Positions 9,193-18,334 are shown, numbered from the stretch's first letter. The stretch: 64,000 nucleotides of DNA from Acidimicrobiia bacterium (GCA_009841105.1 VXMM01000054.1:26272-90271), one strand, 5' to 3'. Translations and numbers: made by a program. Notes: generated by a model not told the origin, from the letters alone.

Positions 9193-9741
9193 ATGCCGTC
9201 CGTCCACATCGATCACGTCGCTATGTGTGTGCGCGATCTGGAAGCGGCGATCGCTGATTGGCGCGACATTCTCGGAGTTCTCTCGCCGGAGCACACACTG
9301 CAGCTGACCCGAGGTGAAGGCACGGCCGACGGCGTTCACATGGTCTGGGCAACCTTTCAGAATCCCGATCCCCGCGGCATCAGCATTCAGCTGTGGGCAC
9401 CGGGCACGCCGGGAACCTGGGTCGACAAACTGCTCGACCGCCGCGGCGAGTTCGTCCACCACATCGCGTTTCTCTCCGACGACTTCGGCCACACGGTTGA
9501 GCAATGTCGTCAAGCTGGACTACCGGTTCTGCTCGACGAGAACAGCGGTCCTCCCGACATTCCATGGCTGCAGTGGAATTTCATCGGAGAGGACAAGGCG
9601 CACGGGGTGCTGATCGAACTCGCTACCCGGTACCAAGCTGTGGGCGATCGCTGGTATCCCCATCCCGGCAACGCCGAGAACAGCCATCTCGCTGCGGAGC
9701 TTCGGCAGCGTTGGGACGAGGTACCCTCCGGCGAAGACTGA
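9193..9741 (+). CDS. VOC-fold protein, methylmalonyl-CoA-epimerase-like
   Basis: A 182-residue VOC protein with ATG at 9193 behind ccgaggggc. It opens VHIDHVAMCVRDLEAAIADW, contains EFVHHIAFLSDDFGHTVEQ at the start of the second module and ends with VLIELATRY carrying the usual C-terminal Glu ligand. Layout and spacing of HID, FVHHIAF and LIEL match the methylmalonyl-CoA epimerase-like branch. It stands alone after the long repeat and converges with the acyl-CoA synthetase gene on the opposite strand. Confidence 0.85.
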   Translation: MPSVHIDHVAMCVRDLEAAIADWRDILGVLSPEHTLQLTRGEGTADGVHMVWATFQNPDPRGISIQLWAPGTPGTWVDKLLDRRGEFVHHIAFLSDDFGHTVEQCRQAGLPVLLDENSGPPDIPWLQWNFIGEDKAHGVLIELATRYQAVGDRWYPHPGNAENSHLAAELRQRWDEVPSGED

Positions 9742-9769
9742 CCGGGCGGCGCATCGTCGGGGAGGTCGC

Positions 9770-11410
9770 TTACCCGCCGCGATCTAGTTCGCTCTGGATC
9801 CACTCCCGAAGCCGATACTTCTGGATCTTTGTCGCGGACATGGGCCACTCGGTTACGAAGCGCACGTAGCGGGGCACCTTGAAGCTCGCGATCTTGTCGC
9901 GGCAGTACTCGACGAGCTCGTCGGCCGTTGTCTCGATGCCGTCATGGAGCTCGACGAAGGCTGCGGGCACCTCGACATATTTGGGATCCGGCGCAGACAC
10001 GACCTGCGCGATCTTTACCGCCGGATGCGTGCCGAGATACGACTCGATCTCGACAGCTGCGACGTTTTCACCTCCGACTTTGAGCATGTCCTTGAGGCGC
10101 CCGTGGTAGCTGATGCGCCCGTCGGCGTCGAGGCTGCCGAGGTCCCCCGTGTGAAGCCAACCGTCGGCGTCCATCGTCTCTGCCGTCTTTTGCGGGTCCC
10201 GGTAGTAGCCCTCGAAGAGGCAGTAACCCCGAATGTTGATCTCGCCATGCTCGTCGACACCTCGCGGCTCGCCCGTCTCCGGGTCCACGATACGAATCTC
10301 GATCCCCGAGAAAGGGCGCCCGCACGTGGTCGAGCGTTCGTCGAGAGTGTCGGTCAGTTCGTTGAAGGAGACCACCCCGGCGGCTTCGGTGAGACCGTAC
10401 GCGCTGACCTGGACGGCGTCGGGATATGCGGCTTGAAACGCCGTAAGCATGTCGGGCGAGGCCACGTTGTTGACCACTCTGACTCGTGTCAGGTCGACTT
10501 CTTTCCATCTCGGATTGTGTATCAGCGCAGTGGTCAGGGTCGGGAAGGAAGGAAACAACACCGTCGGTCGCTCCGTCACGATCTGGTCGATTGCGGCGTC
10601 GGGTTCGAAATGCGTCATGGACAGAAAAGTGGCGCCAGCGTCGAACACGGCCGTGATCGGCAGAATCACCGACATGTGGAACATCGGTAGCGGGTCCCAG
10701 AACACATCGTCAGCGGTCAAGAGGTAACGCTGCCGGCTCATGGCGCGACCGCTGCGGACCAGGGCCTCGTGAGTAAGGGGACAGCCTTTCGGAAGGTCGG
10801 TGGTCCCCGACGTGTAGATCATGATGCACACGCTGCGCACCGCCACCCTTGCTGCGAGCTGCTCGATTTCCTCCTCGCTGGTCCGCTCTGCGGCCGCTTC
10901 GAACTGTCCCTGCGAGAGCATTCCGTCCGGCTGGGATCCCCCGAGACCAACTACTGAACGCAGACGTGGCGCGGAGGAGAGATGGAGTTCCGTGACGTTC
11001 GCCGTCTCGCCGATGCCGGGAAGGCTCGCTCGCACCAACTCAACGAAATCGACACGGTCAGGAGCCACGTCAGTGGTGATGAGGATGTCGAGATCCGCGT
11101 TCTCGATGAGGTAACCGAGCTCGTGTTCCTTGTATCTGGCGTTGATCGGGACCGCAACGGCCCCTAGGAGGGCAACGCCAAAAAGAAGCTCTACGTACTC
11201 GATCTGGTTCGGCATGAACAATCCGACGTGATCCCCGGGCCCGATCCCGAGCGCACGGAGTGACCGGGCCCGCCGGATTGCACTAGCGAGCAGTTGCGAG
11301 TAGCTGAGGCGACCGCCGGGAAAAGCCAGGGCCACATGCTCTGGCGACCGCCGCGCCGCTGCCATGAGGAGACCTCCCCAGGTCGTCACCTCAACCGGGG
11401 AGCTCCGCAT
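9770..11410 (-). CDS. Acyl-CoA synthetase (AMP-dependent ligase) 1
   Basis: A 546-residue ANL-superfamily enzyme. The ATG at 11410 overlaps the stop of the upstream VOC gene (ATGA), which fixes the start. The P-loop MIYTSGTTDLPKG, YGLTEAAG (A5), HTGDLGSLDADGRI and GRLKDMLKVGGENVAAVEIE (A8 hinge), and PMSATKIQKYRLREW with the C-terminal catalytic Lys, are all present. It activates a carboxylic acid to acyl-AMP and then acyl-CoA. The paralogue at 14929 shares all motifs. It is probably the entry enzyme for a carboxylated substrate in this cluster. Confidence 0.93.
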   Translation of the reverse strand: MRSSPVEVTTWGGLLMAAARRSPEHVALAFPGGRLSYSQLLASAIRRARSLRALGIGPGDHVGLFMPNQIEYVELLFGVALLGAVAVPINARYKEHELGYLIENADLDILITTDVAPDRVDFVELVRASLPGIGETANVTELHLSSAPRLRSVVGLGGSQPDGMLSQGQFEAAAERTSEEEIEQLAARVAVRSVCIMIYTSGTTDLPKGCPLTHEALVRSGRAMSRQRYLLTADDVFWDPLPMFHMSVILPITAVFDAGATFLSMTHFEPDAAIDQIVTERPTVLFPSFPTLTTALIHNPRWKEVDLTRVRVVNNVASPDMLTAFQAAYPDAVQVSAYGLTEAAGVVSFNELTDTLDERSTTCGRPFSGIEIRIVDPETGEPRGVDEHGEINIRGYCLFEGYYRDPQKTAETMDADGWLHTGDLGSLDADGRISYHGRLKDMLKVGGENVAAVEIESYLGTHPAVKIAQVVSAPDPKYVEVPAAFVELHDGIETTADELVEYCRDKIASFKVPRYVRFVTEWPMSATKIQKYRLREWIQSELDRGG

Positions 11411-11976
11411 CAGTCGGCGGCGCCTCGGAGAACCGGCCGATTGCCCTTCCAGACGACCTTCCCGCTCAGGACGGCTTCCTCGGTGATGCCGGGGACCGGG
11501 GTTCCCCAGTCGAGGTTGCTGTCCACGAATTGGAACAATGCCCCGAAGCCGCTCTTGGGACGGAGGAACGTCTCGCGCCATGTCGGTCTCGAGAGGTCGG
11601 TGCCGGTGACCTCGAATCCTGCCGACTCCAGTTCCGGTATGAGCGCCTCGATGTCCTCGAAGAACAAGGTGGCGTGGTGAAAGCCCTCGCCGTGCCTATC
11701 GATGAACCGCGCGATGACCCCTTCGTCATCCAGCGGCATGAGAAGCTCGATCTTGGTTCCCGGAGCGAGCTTGTACTGGAGAGACCGCATGGCGAGTCTC
11801 TCGTCGTCTCCGCCGGTGACGAAGGTCGCGCCCAACAGATCTCGAACGAGAACCACCGCCCTGTCAAGAGACCGAACCGCGAGAGCGATGTGGTCGAACG
11901 AAAGCGCACGAGCCTCAGCGATCGCCGGAGCCCGAGTGCTGGGGTCCTGGGAGCGATCGGATTGCTGCACCAGCAC
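11410..11976 (-). CDS. VOC-fold protein coupled to acyl-CoA synthetase
   Basis: A 188-residue VOC protein starting at GTG 11976 (a second in-frame GTG lies two codons later). It has FDHIALAVRSLDRAVVLVRD at the N-terminus and EGFHHATLFFEDIEAL at the second module, but ends in a longer tail (WGTPVPGITEEAVLSGKVVW) than its paralogues. The stop overlaps the synthetase start, so the two are translated together. The divergent promoter segment upstream is duplicated at 16570-16624. Confidence 0.8.
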   Translation of the reverse strand: MLVQQSDRSQDPSTRAPAIAEARALSFDHIALAVRSLDRAVVLVRDLLGATFVTGGDDERLAMRSLQYKLAPGTKIELLMPLDDEGVIARFIDRHGEGFHHATLFFEDIEALIPELESAGFEVTGTDLSRPTWRETFLRPKSGFGALFQFVDSNLDWGTPVPGITEEAVLSGKVVWKGNRPVLRGAAD

Positions 11977-12016
11977 GCTACCTCCGGCTCGAATCGCGTT
12001 TGATATCGTACCCCGC

Positions 12017-12217
12017 GTGTCAGAACCGACGCCGATTGCCGTCCCGGGTGAGCCGGAGGGCCGCGAAGACACCACTCCGGGCCTGATCACAGCATTACAC
12101 GGCGCCCAAGTCACCGGCGAGACCAGCTGTTTCCTGCGCGCTGCCCGAGAGTTCGGTGCTGCGGTCGATGGCTCCTGTCCCGCGCTGAGGGCAAGGCGCC
12201 CGGAGGTGTATCGGTGA
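12017..12217 (+). pseudogene. Truncated duplicate of the CMD gene 5' region
   Basis: From a GTG at 12017 the reading frame (66 residues) repeats the beginning of the intact CMD-family gene at 16625: both start with EPTPIAVP and share PGLI-ALH/R and the V-GE segment, and the DNA upstream (gtttgatatcgtaccc) is also shared. After about 40 codons similarity is lost and the conserved ELVRIATLVALGAP core is missing. The frame ends in a GTGA overlap with the FAD oxidoreductase gene, so it may survive as a translated leader. It is either a decayed copy or a duplicated promoter with gene fragment. Confidence 0.65.
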
Positions 12218-13608
12218 CCGATTTCGACGCCATCGTCATAGGAGCCGGAGCCGCCGGCCTCAGCGCTGCGGCCCTACTGGCCACCGAGGGCCAGCGTGTT
12301 CTGGTCGTGGAGCGAAGCAACTTTCTGGGCGGCCGCGGCATGGCCACCAACGACGAAGGCTACGAACTGAACCTCGGGGCCCATCTCCTCGAAGACCCCG
12401 GATCGGGGATAACGAGGATCTTTCAGCATGTCGGAAAGGAGCTGCGCCACGGGCCATGTAACACCGACATGCCGGTTTGGGATCACGTCACAGAGGCCTG
12501 GGGGTCGATTCGAGACCGCTACTCGGGCGGCAAAGAGCAGCTGAAGAAGGTAATCCACGCGCTGGTGACCACTCCGTACGAGGAGCTCGAGCAGTGGGAT
12601 GACCGGCCGATGCGCAGCTGGATCTCTCAATACACCGACCACGAGGGCGTGAGCGACCTCTTCGAGTTCATCAGCGTCATGGAGTGCATGACGGAGGATT
12701 GGTGGGACCACTCGGCGAGCGACAACCTCTTCAATCGAAAGATGCACTACTCCGAGAGGCGCATGGCGGCATACTCGTTCTGGCCGGAGGGAGGCTGGGA
12801 CAAGATCTTCACCACTCTCCGAGACGTTGTCGTGGATCGGGGTGGGGAGGTTCGGCTGGGGCGGCGAGTCAGCCGCGTGCTGATAGCCGACGGCGAGGTG
12901 AAGGGGATCGCACTGGCCCGACCGGATGCCGTCCTGCCGAACGAGATCTTCCACGACGAGATCGTCACCGCTCCGGTGGTGGTCTCGACCCTGCCGGTGT
13001 GGCATGTGCTCCAGATCGTGCCCGAACAGCAGCTACCGGATTGGTACGTGGGTCAGATCAAGTACCTCGCCCAGGACCGCTGGCGCATTTCTTGGGCGGG
13101 GCTCTATGTCGCCACCGAAGAGCCCGTTGCCGTCATCGACCGGCAGGAAATCGCGACCTGGCTGCACAGCCCGCTCGGACGTACCTCCGGGTTCATGTTC
13201 GAGATGACCGCCATGGACCCCTCGGTGGCCCCCGAAGGCCGGCACCTCTACGTCATGGGCTCGATGCTGCACCGGTTCAACAGAGGACGTGACATCGACT
13301 TCGTCAAACGGAAGTTCGACGAGTTCGAACAGGACGTCGAGACCATGTGGCCGGCGCTGCGGAATCACGTCTTCAAGCGGCGCCATTACACCTTCGACCC
13401 CTCGTTCGGCGTTATCCAGAAGCCGGGCCTGGTCGGCCGTTATCGCCCGCACTGGAAGGCACCCAACGTGTCAGGTCTCTACTTCGCGAGCGAAACCTTC
13501 AAGTCACGCGGCATAGGGGTCGACCGAGCCGCCAGAGCCGGGCTGACGTGCGCCGAAGACATTCTCGGGCGCCGATTGTGGCCGCTCGATGAAGGGTGGC
13601 GTTACTAG
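12214..13608 (+). CDS. Phytoene-desaturase-like FAD/NAD(P) oxidoreductase
   Basis: A 464-residue flavoprotein starting GTG at 12214 with gcccggaggtg as ribosome site. It opens with the dinucleotide fold IVIGAGAAGLSAAALLA, an acidic end of strand 2 (VVERSNFLGGRG), and ends with an FAD-binding C-terminus FASETFKSRGIGVDRAARAG. This is the CrtI/amine-oxidase-like branch, which desaturates or isomerises isoprenoid or steroid-like substrates. It is full length for the family. The TGA of the CMD remnant overlaps its start. It could act on the same lipid as the CrtC-like protein at 4936; that link is inference. Confidence 0.85.
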   Translation: MTDFDAIVIGAGAAGLSAAALLATEGQRVLVVERSNFLGGRGMATNDEGYELNLGAHLLEDPGSGITRIFQHVGKELRHGPCNTDMPVWDHVTEAWGSIRDRYSGGKEQLKKVIHALVTTPYEELEQWDDRPMRSWISQYTDHEGVSDLFEFISVMECMTEDWWDHSASDNLFNRKMHYSERRMAAYSFWPEGGWDKIFTTLRDVVVDRGGEVRLGRRVSRVLIADGEVKGIALARPDAVLPNEIFHDEIVTAPVVVSTLPVWHVLQIVPEQQLPDWYVGQIKYLAQDRWRISWAGLYVATEEPVAVIDRQEIATWLHSPLGRTSGFMFEMTAMDPSVAPEGRHLYVMGSMLHRFNRGRDIDFVKRKFDEFEQDVETMWPALRNHVFKRRHYTFDPSFGVIQKPGLVGRYRPHWKAPNVSGLYFASETFKSRGIGVDRAARAGLTCAEDILGRRLWPLDEGWRY

Positions 13609-13743
13609 TTGTAGTGGCCGGTTGCCAGTAGCCAATGGGCAACCTGGAGGTAATCAAGCTCCTTGTGCCCCTAGGCCTGTTCGATGGCATTTGTTACTCC
13701 CTAGGTGACAACATCCACTGACCACTGACCACTGACCTGCTAC
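13609..13743. repeat. Short intergenic segment with tandem tgaccac units
   Basis: Between convergent genes. It contains the tandem ccactgaccactgaccactg-type repeat near 13718-13740 and a tagttgtagtgg string resembling sequences near 22639 and 23015. No gene. It may be a bidirectional termination region. Confidence 0.45.
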
Positions 13744-14868
13744 TCAGGCAGACTTGAGCAGGTCCTTGAGGTCGTTCATGGCCTTGAAGCTGAACCGTGC
13801 CAGGTCAGGGTCGGCGAGACCGGTGACGTTCCACATCACCAGATGGCGCAGGCCCGCGGCGTGGTAGTCACCGATCTGAGCGGCGACCTGCTCCACGGTG
13901 CCCGCAAAGGCATAATGCGCCGACACCCTCGGAGGAATCGCCTCGACGATCCGATTCACCTCCTCGACCGGGACCCGGCTCGGGATGAAGTCATGGAACC
14001 CCCCGGCTTCGCCCAGCGGAGGCGTGACCCCGAGGCTCTCGAAGGCCCAATTCGGCATGAGGATGCAGATCATCCGGATCATCGGAGAAGCGAGGAGTCG
14101 CGCCACGGTCCGCTCATCCGGTCCGATCAGCACATAGCCGAGCATCCCGGGTGTGAATCGATCAAGCTTCCGCCCTGCCTCTCTGGCACCAGCGTGGATC
14201 CGGTCCAACGCAGCGCGGTACGCCGCGGGCGACATCTTCGTGGGGAGCCACCCGTCCGCGTACCGGCCGGTCAGCGAGAGCATCCTCGGTCCGTGTGCAG
14301 CCAGCCAGATCTCCGGCGGTCTCTCGCCATACGGGTCGAGGCCCATGACCGCGTCCTCCAGCCGGAAGTGGTCACCTTCGAAGTCGACCGTCTCGGCACC
14401 CGCGTTGATGAGCAGCCGGATCACCTCCAGCCCTTCGGCCAGCTTGCCGACGGGCCGATCCCACTCGATCCCGTACGGCTGGATGTTGAGCTGTTCGCCT
14501 GAGCCGACTCCCAGAATCGCCCGGCCCTTCGTCATGTGGTCCAACGTGAGAATCGTCTGGGCAACTGACGCGGGATGACGGCGCAGCAGATCGGTCACAC
14601 ATGTGCCGAGGCGGATCCGTTCCGTCTGCGCACCGACTGCCGCCATCATCGCGAAGGGATCGACGTGTACGTGGCCCGAAGGTTGATGTCTTGCGAGTGG
14701 TGTGAAGTCGTCAGTCCACATGCTGTCCGGGTGCCATCCCATGAGGTGGTCCGGCCACCACACGGCGTCGTAGCCGGCTTGATCCATCTTGACACCGAGA
14801 GCCACGCCGCGATCGACGGGTGGAGTGATCTGGCCGGGGGCACCGAGTTGGATGTCCAAGATCGTCAT
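13744..14868 (-). CDS. LLM-class F420-dependent oxidoreductase 2
   Basis: A 374-residue luciferase-like protein from ATG 14868. It has YDAVWWPDHLMGWHPDS, RIRLGTCVTDLLRRHPA and GVGSGEQLNIQPYG, the pattern of F420-dependent secondary-alcohol or hydroxymycolate-type dehydrogenases; the NIQPYGIEWD stretch is typical of this longer subgroup. It differs in length and sequence from the LLM gene at 6980, so the two are not recent duplicates. It is transcribed away from the acyl-CoA synthetase 2 stop and may share its transcript. Confidence 0.88.
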   Translation of the reverse strand: MTILDIQLGAPGQITPPVDRGVALGVKMDQAGYDAVWWPDHLMGWHPDSMWTDDFTPLARHQPSGHVHVDPFAMMAAVGAQTERIRLGTCVTDLLRRHPASVAQTILTLDHMTKGRAILGVGSGEQLNIQPYGIEWDRPVGKLAEGLEVIRLLINAGAETVDFEGDHFRLEDAVMGLDPYGERPPEIWLAAHGPRMLSLTGRYADGWLPTKMSPAAYRAALDRIHAGAREAGRKLDRFTPGMLGYVLIGPDERTVARLLASPMIRMICILMPNWAFESLGVTPPLGEAGGFHDFIPSRVPVEEVNRIVEAIPPRVSAHYAFAGTVEQVAAQIGDYHAAGLRHLVMWNVTGLADPDLARFSFKAMNDLKDLLKSA

Positions 14869-14909
14869 TCCTCGCGATGGCGCACCGAGCGGTCGCAGCC
14901 GGATGCTGA

Positions 14910-14928
14910 CGTGTTCACGCTATACGCG
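14910..14928 (+). repeat. Minimal fragment of the dispersed repeat
   Basis: An 18-19 base match to the left end of the repeat family (gtgttcacgctatacgcg) abutting the stop codon of acyl-CoA synthetase 2. The rest of the repeat is absent. Confidence 0.6.
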
Positions 14929-16569
14929 TCAAGGGGGAGGCCGTAGTCCGAATTCATCGGCGATTCGGCGCCGCAAGTCGACTTTTCGAATCTTGGTCGC
15001 CGACATGGGCCAGTCGGTGACGAACCGCACATGACGAGGCACTTTGAATGAGGCGATCACGCCTTCGCACCAAGCGATCACCTCCTCGACGGACAATTCG
15101 GTCTCAGGGACTACTTCGACATACGCAACGGGCACTTCTCCCAATCGCCCGTCGGCCAGGCCGACGACAGCTGCCATCGCGATTCCGGGATGGGCCATGA
15201 GGTGTGACTCGACCTCGATCGCCGCCACGTTCTCGCCACCGACCTTGAGCATGTCCTTGAGGCGGCCTCGATAATGGAGGAGCCCGTCGCCGTCGATCAT
15301 GCCGAGGTCGCCGGAATGGAACCACCCGTCCTCGTCGAACGCTTCCGCGGTCAGGTCGGGGCGTCCGTGGTATCCCGAAAACATGGTCGGACCTCGCAGC
15401 ACGATCTCACCCTCGACCCCCGCCGGGGCCCTCGCGCCATCGGCTATGTCGCGAACCTCGACCTCGGCGCCATGGAGCGCCAAACCTGGCAGGATGCGTC
15501 GCTCGATCGGGTCGTCGGGATCCGACAGAGCCATAGAACCAGCGACCTCGGTCATACCGAAACCTGTGACGACCCGTGCTCCAAACAGCTTCTCCTCGAG
15601 GTCACGCAACTGGCCGGGCGGCGCAACATTCATGACCGTACGCACGTGGCCGAAGGAGTCGGCGTCGAAGCCCTCGGCCTCGACGAGAGCGTTCGTAATG
15701 GGCGGAAACGCCGTAAACAGAGTCGTGGCCTGTTCCTCTTCAATCAATCGAAGCCCAGCGGCGGGGTCGAAGGTGGGCATTGAACAGTAGGTACCAAACC
15801 TCGACAGCATGGCGAACAGCGGTTGGCTGCACCCGACGTGGAACATGGGCAACGGGCCGAACAGAGCATCACCTTCGCGAATACCCAATCGATCAGCAGT
15901 GTCCTCGCCCTGGCGCACCATGGCTTCGTGGGTAAGAACACAACCCTTCGGCAGGGCGGTGGTACCGGACGTGTAGAAGATGGCCGCCGGGTCGCCCGGA
16001 GCAACCCGCGCCGCGGCGCGCTCGACCGCCCCTTCAGGCACACTCCCTCCGGCGGCGTCCCACAGGGCTGAGGGCAGGAATCCTTGGGCTCGAGAAGAGC
16101 TGAGATCGACGACGTAATCGAGGCTGGGTGTGGCCGCGAGATCGAGCCTGGCGCCACCGGCGGCCTCGCCCTCGGTGGAGAGTTCGGGGAATGCCCTGCT
16201 GATACGCTCGACGTACGAGACCGCGCCACTCTCTTCGGCCACGAACAGCACCCGGATACCGGCGTCGGGCACGACGTGTTGCAGCTCCCGCGATTGGAAC
16301 CTTCCGTTGATCGGCACGACGATCGCCCCGATCAACATCGCTCCGAACCATGCCTCGAGATAGACCAAGGAGTTCGGGAGGAGGATTCCGACCCTGTCGC
16401 CGTGGCGCACACCGAGCCCGTGCAGCGACCGCGCGGCAGTCACCGAGCGGTCCAGCAATTGTGAGTAGGTACGTCGCTCGCCGGGGAAGACCAGAGCGTC
16501 GCGATCGGGGACACGCTCGGTGCCCCGAATGATCAGATCACCTGCCGTGCAGACCTCCCGATACTGCAC
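14929..16569 (-). CDS. Acyl-CoA synthetase (AMP-dependent ligase) 2
   Basis: A 546-residue ANL enzyme with GTG start at 16569 preceded by aaggag; the open frame beyond it lacks similarity and runs into the divergent CMD gene. Motifs: AIFYTSGTTALPKGCVLTH, GFGMTEVAGS, HSGDLGMIDGDGLLHYRG, DMLKVGGENVAAIEVES and PMSATKIRKVDLRRR. It has the same length as the paralogue ending at 11410. The two copies share diverging upstream DNA, showing that the duplication included the promoter region. It probably activates a related acid. Confidence 0.93.
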   Translation of the reverse strand: MQYREVCTAGDLIIRGTERVPDRDALVFPGERRTYSQLLDRSVTAARSLHGLGVRHGDRVGILLPNSLVYLEAWFGAMLIGAIVVPINGRFQSRELQHVVPDAGIRVLFVAEESGAVSYVERISRAFPELSTEGEAAGGARLDLAATPSLDYVVDLSSSRAQGFLPSALWDAAGGSVPEGAVERAAARVAPGDPAAIFYTSGTTALPKGCVLTHEAMVRQGEDTADRLGIREGDALFGPLPMFHVGCSQPLFAMLSRFGTYCSMPTFDPAAGLRLIEEEQATTLFTAFPPITNALVEAEGFDADSFGHVRTVMNVAPPGQLRDLEEKLFGARVVTGFGMTEVAGSMALSDPDDPIERRILPGLALHGAEVEVRDIADGARAPAGVEGEIVLRGPTMFSGYHGRPDLTAEAFDEDGWFHSGDLGMIDGDGLLHYRGRLKDMLKVGGENVAAIEVESHLMAHPGIAMAAVVGLADGRLGEVPVAYVEVVPETELSVEEVIAWCEGVIASFKVPRHVRFVTDWPMSATKIRKVDLRRRIADEFGLRPPP

Positions 16570-16624
16570 GGTCAAGCTCCTTCGTCCCGCTGTCGGTCCC
16601 CTCGCGTTTGATATCGTACCCGGC
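16570..16624. promoter_or_regulatory. Divergent promoter segment duplicated at 11977-12016
   Basis: A short spacer between divergent starts. It contains gcgtttgatatcgtaccc immediately before the GTG of the CMD gene; the same string lies at the same place before the CMD remnant at 12017. The conserved core with the tgatatcg inverted element is a candidate promoter or operator. No regulator gene is in the window. Confidence 0.5.
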
Positions 16625-16993
16625 GTGCCAGAACCGACGCCGATTGCCGTCCCTGCCGAGCTGGAGGGCCTCAACGACGCCGTTCCGGGCCTGATCTCAG
16701 CATTACGCGACGCGCGAGTCGTCGGCGAGGCCGGCAGTTCCCTCGACGAGCGAGAAATCGAACTCGTTCGGATCGCCACCCTGGTTGCGCTCGGAGCCCC
16801 TGCGGCGTCGTTTCGGGCTCATGTCACTCGAGCGTTGTCTGCCGGCGCGTCGGTAGATGAGGTGTGGGGATCGGTCGCCGCCATCGCCACTCTCGTGGGC
16901 GTTCCCCGGCTCGTCGCATCGGCGCCTCACATCGCAGCTGCTCTCGAAGGTCACGAAGCCGGCCGCGAGGACGGACCACCTACCACACGTTAG
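16625..16993 (+). CDS. Carboxymuconolactone decarboxylase (CMD/AhpD)-like protein
   Basis: A 122-residue all-helical protein from GTG 16625. The core DEREIELVRIATLVALGAPAAS followed by FRAHVTRALSAGAS and VDEVWGSVAAIATLVGVPRL matches the CMD family in order and spacing. The AhpD-type CxxC is absent (ALGAPAASFRAH at that position), so a thiol peroxidase role is unlikely. Its 5' region and promoter are duplicated at 12017. It lies between an acyl-CoA synthetase and an acyl-CoA dehydrogenase. Confidence 0.8.
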   Translation: MPEPTPIAVPAELEGLNDAVPGLISALRDARVVGEAGSSLDEREIELVRIATLVALGAPAASFRAHVTRALSAGASVDEVWGSVAAIATLVGVPRLVASAPHIAAALEGHEAGREDGPPTTR

Positions 16994-16998
16994 GTAGG
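16979..16998. promoter_or_regulatory. TetR-type palindrome upstream of acyl-CoA dehydrogenase
   Basis: A 20-base imperfect palindrome, cctaccacacgttaggtagg, with perfect cctacc/ggtagg arms and a central acgt. It overlaps the CMD gene end and lies about 105 bases before the dehydrogenase start. It resembles the palindromes at 32877 and 40160. Confidence 0.55.
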
Positions 16999-17104
16999 CT
17001 GTACATGTGGATCGCGCGGGTGAGTGACGGCGATCTCCGCCTGGCCATTTCAAGAGGATCGGGCAGCTTTTAACGCGAATCGATAGCCGGCAAGGAAGGC
17101 TGAC

Positions 17105-18268
17105 GTGGATTTCGGTTTCACGGAGGAACAAGAGCTCTTTCGTAGCTCAGTGCGGGACTGGGTGGACAACGAGATACCCAAGGACTATGCCAACCGCCTC
17201 GAACAGCAGGAGTACGAGTTCCCCCACGAGCTGTGGGACAAGTTCACCGAGGCGGGGTTCCATGGGATCGGCATCGACGAGAAATATGGCGGTCAGGGCG
17301 GAGACATCATCAGCCAGATGATTCTCTGTCGCGAGCTGGCGCGTTCCCTGGCAGGCTTGACGTGGGTGTGGGGCATCTCTTCGTTCTCCGGGGCCAAGTC
17401 GGTCGGGCTCTATGGCTCGGAGCAGCAGAAGCGGAAAATCCTTCCCCGACTCGCCAGAGGCGAGGTCAAGTTTGCCATCGCATACACGGAGCCTGCGGGC
17501 GGCACCGACCTGCTCGGCGCCATGACAACGACCGCGGTCAGGAGCGGCGACGGATGGGTGATCAACGGCCAGAAGATCTGGTCCACCGCGGCCCACGTTG
17601 CCGACTACCTGCTGCTACTGGCACGCACCGAGCCCGTCACCACCAAGAAGAGCGCCGGTACCACTGTGTTCCTGGTGCCTGCGAAACAGGACGGCGTGAC
17701 TACCCGCCAGATCCCGAAGATCGGAATGCGCTCGGTCGGGTCATGCGAGGTGTGGCTCGACGACGCGTGGGTGCCCGACGAGTTGGTTCTCGGCGAGCCG
17801 GGGAACGGGTTCAAGCAGAGCCTCGGAACGCTGAACAACGAACGGATCATGCTGGCCGCGCTCTGTGTCGGGATCATCGACGGCGTGCTGGAAGACGCCC
17901 TGGATTACTTGGCGGCCCGGGAGGCGTTCGGCAAGAGGCTGGAGCAAATGCAAGTTCTCCAGCACTACATCGCAGACATGAAGATGATGCAGTCCCAGGC
18001 CGAGCTCATGACATTCAATGCGGCCTGGCGCCAATCCGAGGGCCTCGAATGTGGCCTCGAATCCAACATGGCCAAGGTCGTGACTTCGGAGAACGCGGGC
18101 AAGTGTGCCGACCTCGCCCTGCAGATGTTTGGAGGGATGGGGTATGCGTACGAGACCAACCCTCAGCGCTACTGGAGGGACGCAAGGCTCTACCGCATAG
18201 GCCCTATCGCCAACGAGATGGCGAGGAATTCCATCGCCGAGGCTCTTGGAATGCCAAGGTCTTTCTAG
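17105..18268 (+). CDS. Acyl-CoA dehydrogenase
   Basis: A 387-residue FAD enzyme with GTG start at 17105 behind aaggaagg. It has the full ACAD order: N-terminal helices, FAIAYTEPAGGTDL (middle domain), VINGQKIWSTAAHVADY, and the C-terminal domain ending RYWRDARLYRIGPIANEMAR. The catalytic Glu of medium-chain enzymes (in the IYEGT motif) is missing, replaced by IGPI. A Glu at position 246 in LNNERIMLA occupies the helix where isovaleryl- and long-chain enzymes carry their base, so activity is expected. It introduces an alpha,beta double bond into an acyl-CoA. A TetR-type palindrome lies upstream. Confidence 0.93.
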   Translation: MDFGFTEEQELFRSSVRDWVDNEIPKDYANRLEQQEYEFPHELWDKFTEAGFHGIGIDEKYGGQGGDIISQMILCRELARSLAGLTWVWGISSFSGAKSVGLYGSEQQKRKILPRLARGEVKFAIAYTEPAGGTDLLGAMTTTAVRSGDGWVINGQKIWSTAAHVADYLLLLARTEPVTTKKSAGTTVFLVPAKQDGVTTRQIPKIGMRSVGSCEVWLDDAWVPDELVLGEPGNGFKQSLGTLNNERIMLAALCVGIIDGVLEDALDYLAAREAFGKRLEQMQVLQHYIADMKMMQSQAELMTFNAAWRQSEGLECGLESNMAKVVTSENAGKCADLALQMFGGMGYAYETNPQRYWRDARLYRIGPIANEMARNSIAEALGMPRSF

Positions 18269-18270
18269 GG

Positions 18271-18325
18271 CGTGTTCACGCTATGCGCGCTCGTTTGTTA
18301 TCGCGGGTCCCGTGGACCGACCACG
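18271..18325 (+). repeat. Short copy of the dispersed repeat (collapsed hairpin form)
   Basis: Holds cgtgttcacgctatgcgcgc, the tcgtttgttatcgcgggtcc block, then gtggaccgaccac, where the two terminal arms of the long copies are fused with the interior deleted. It fills almost all of the gap between the dehydrogenase stop and the SDR start. Confidence 0.75.
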
Positions 18326-18334
18326 TTCTAAACG

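Noticed and set aside
16625..16993. AhpD-type peroxidase reductase
   Set aside because: The CxxC pair is absent, so only the broader CMD-fold label is kept.
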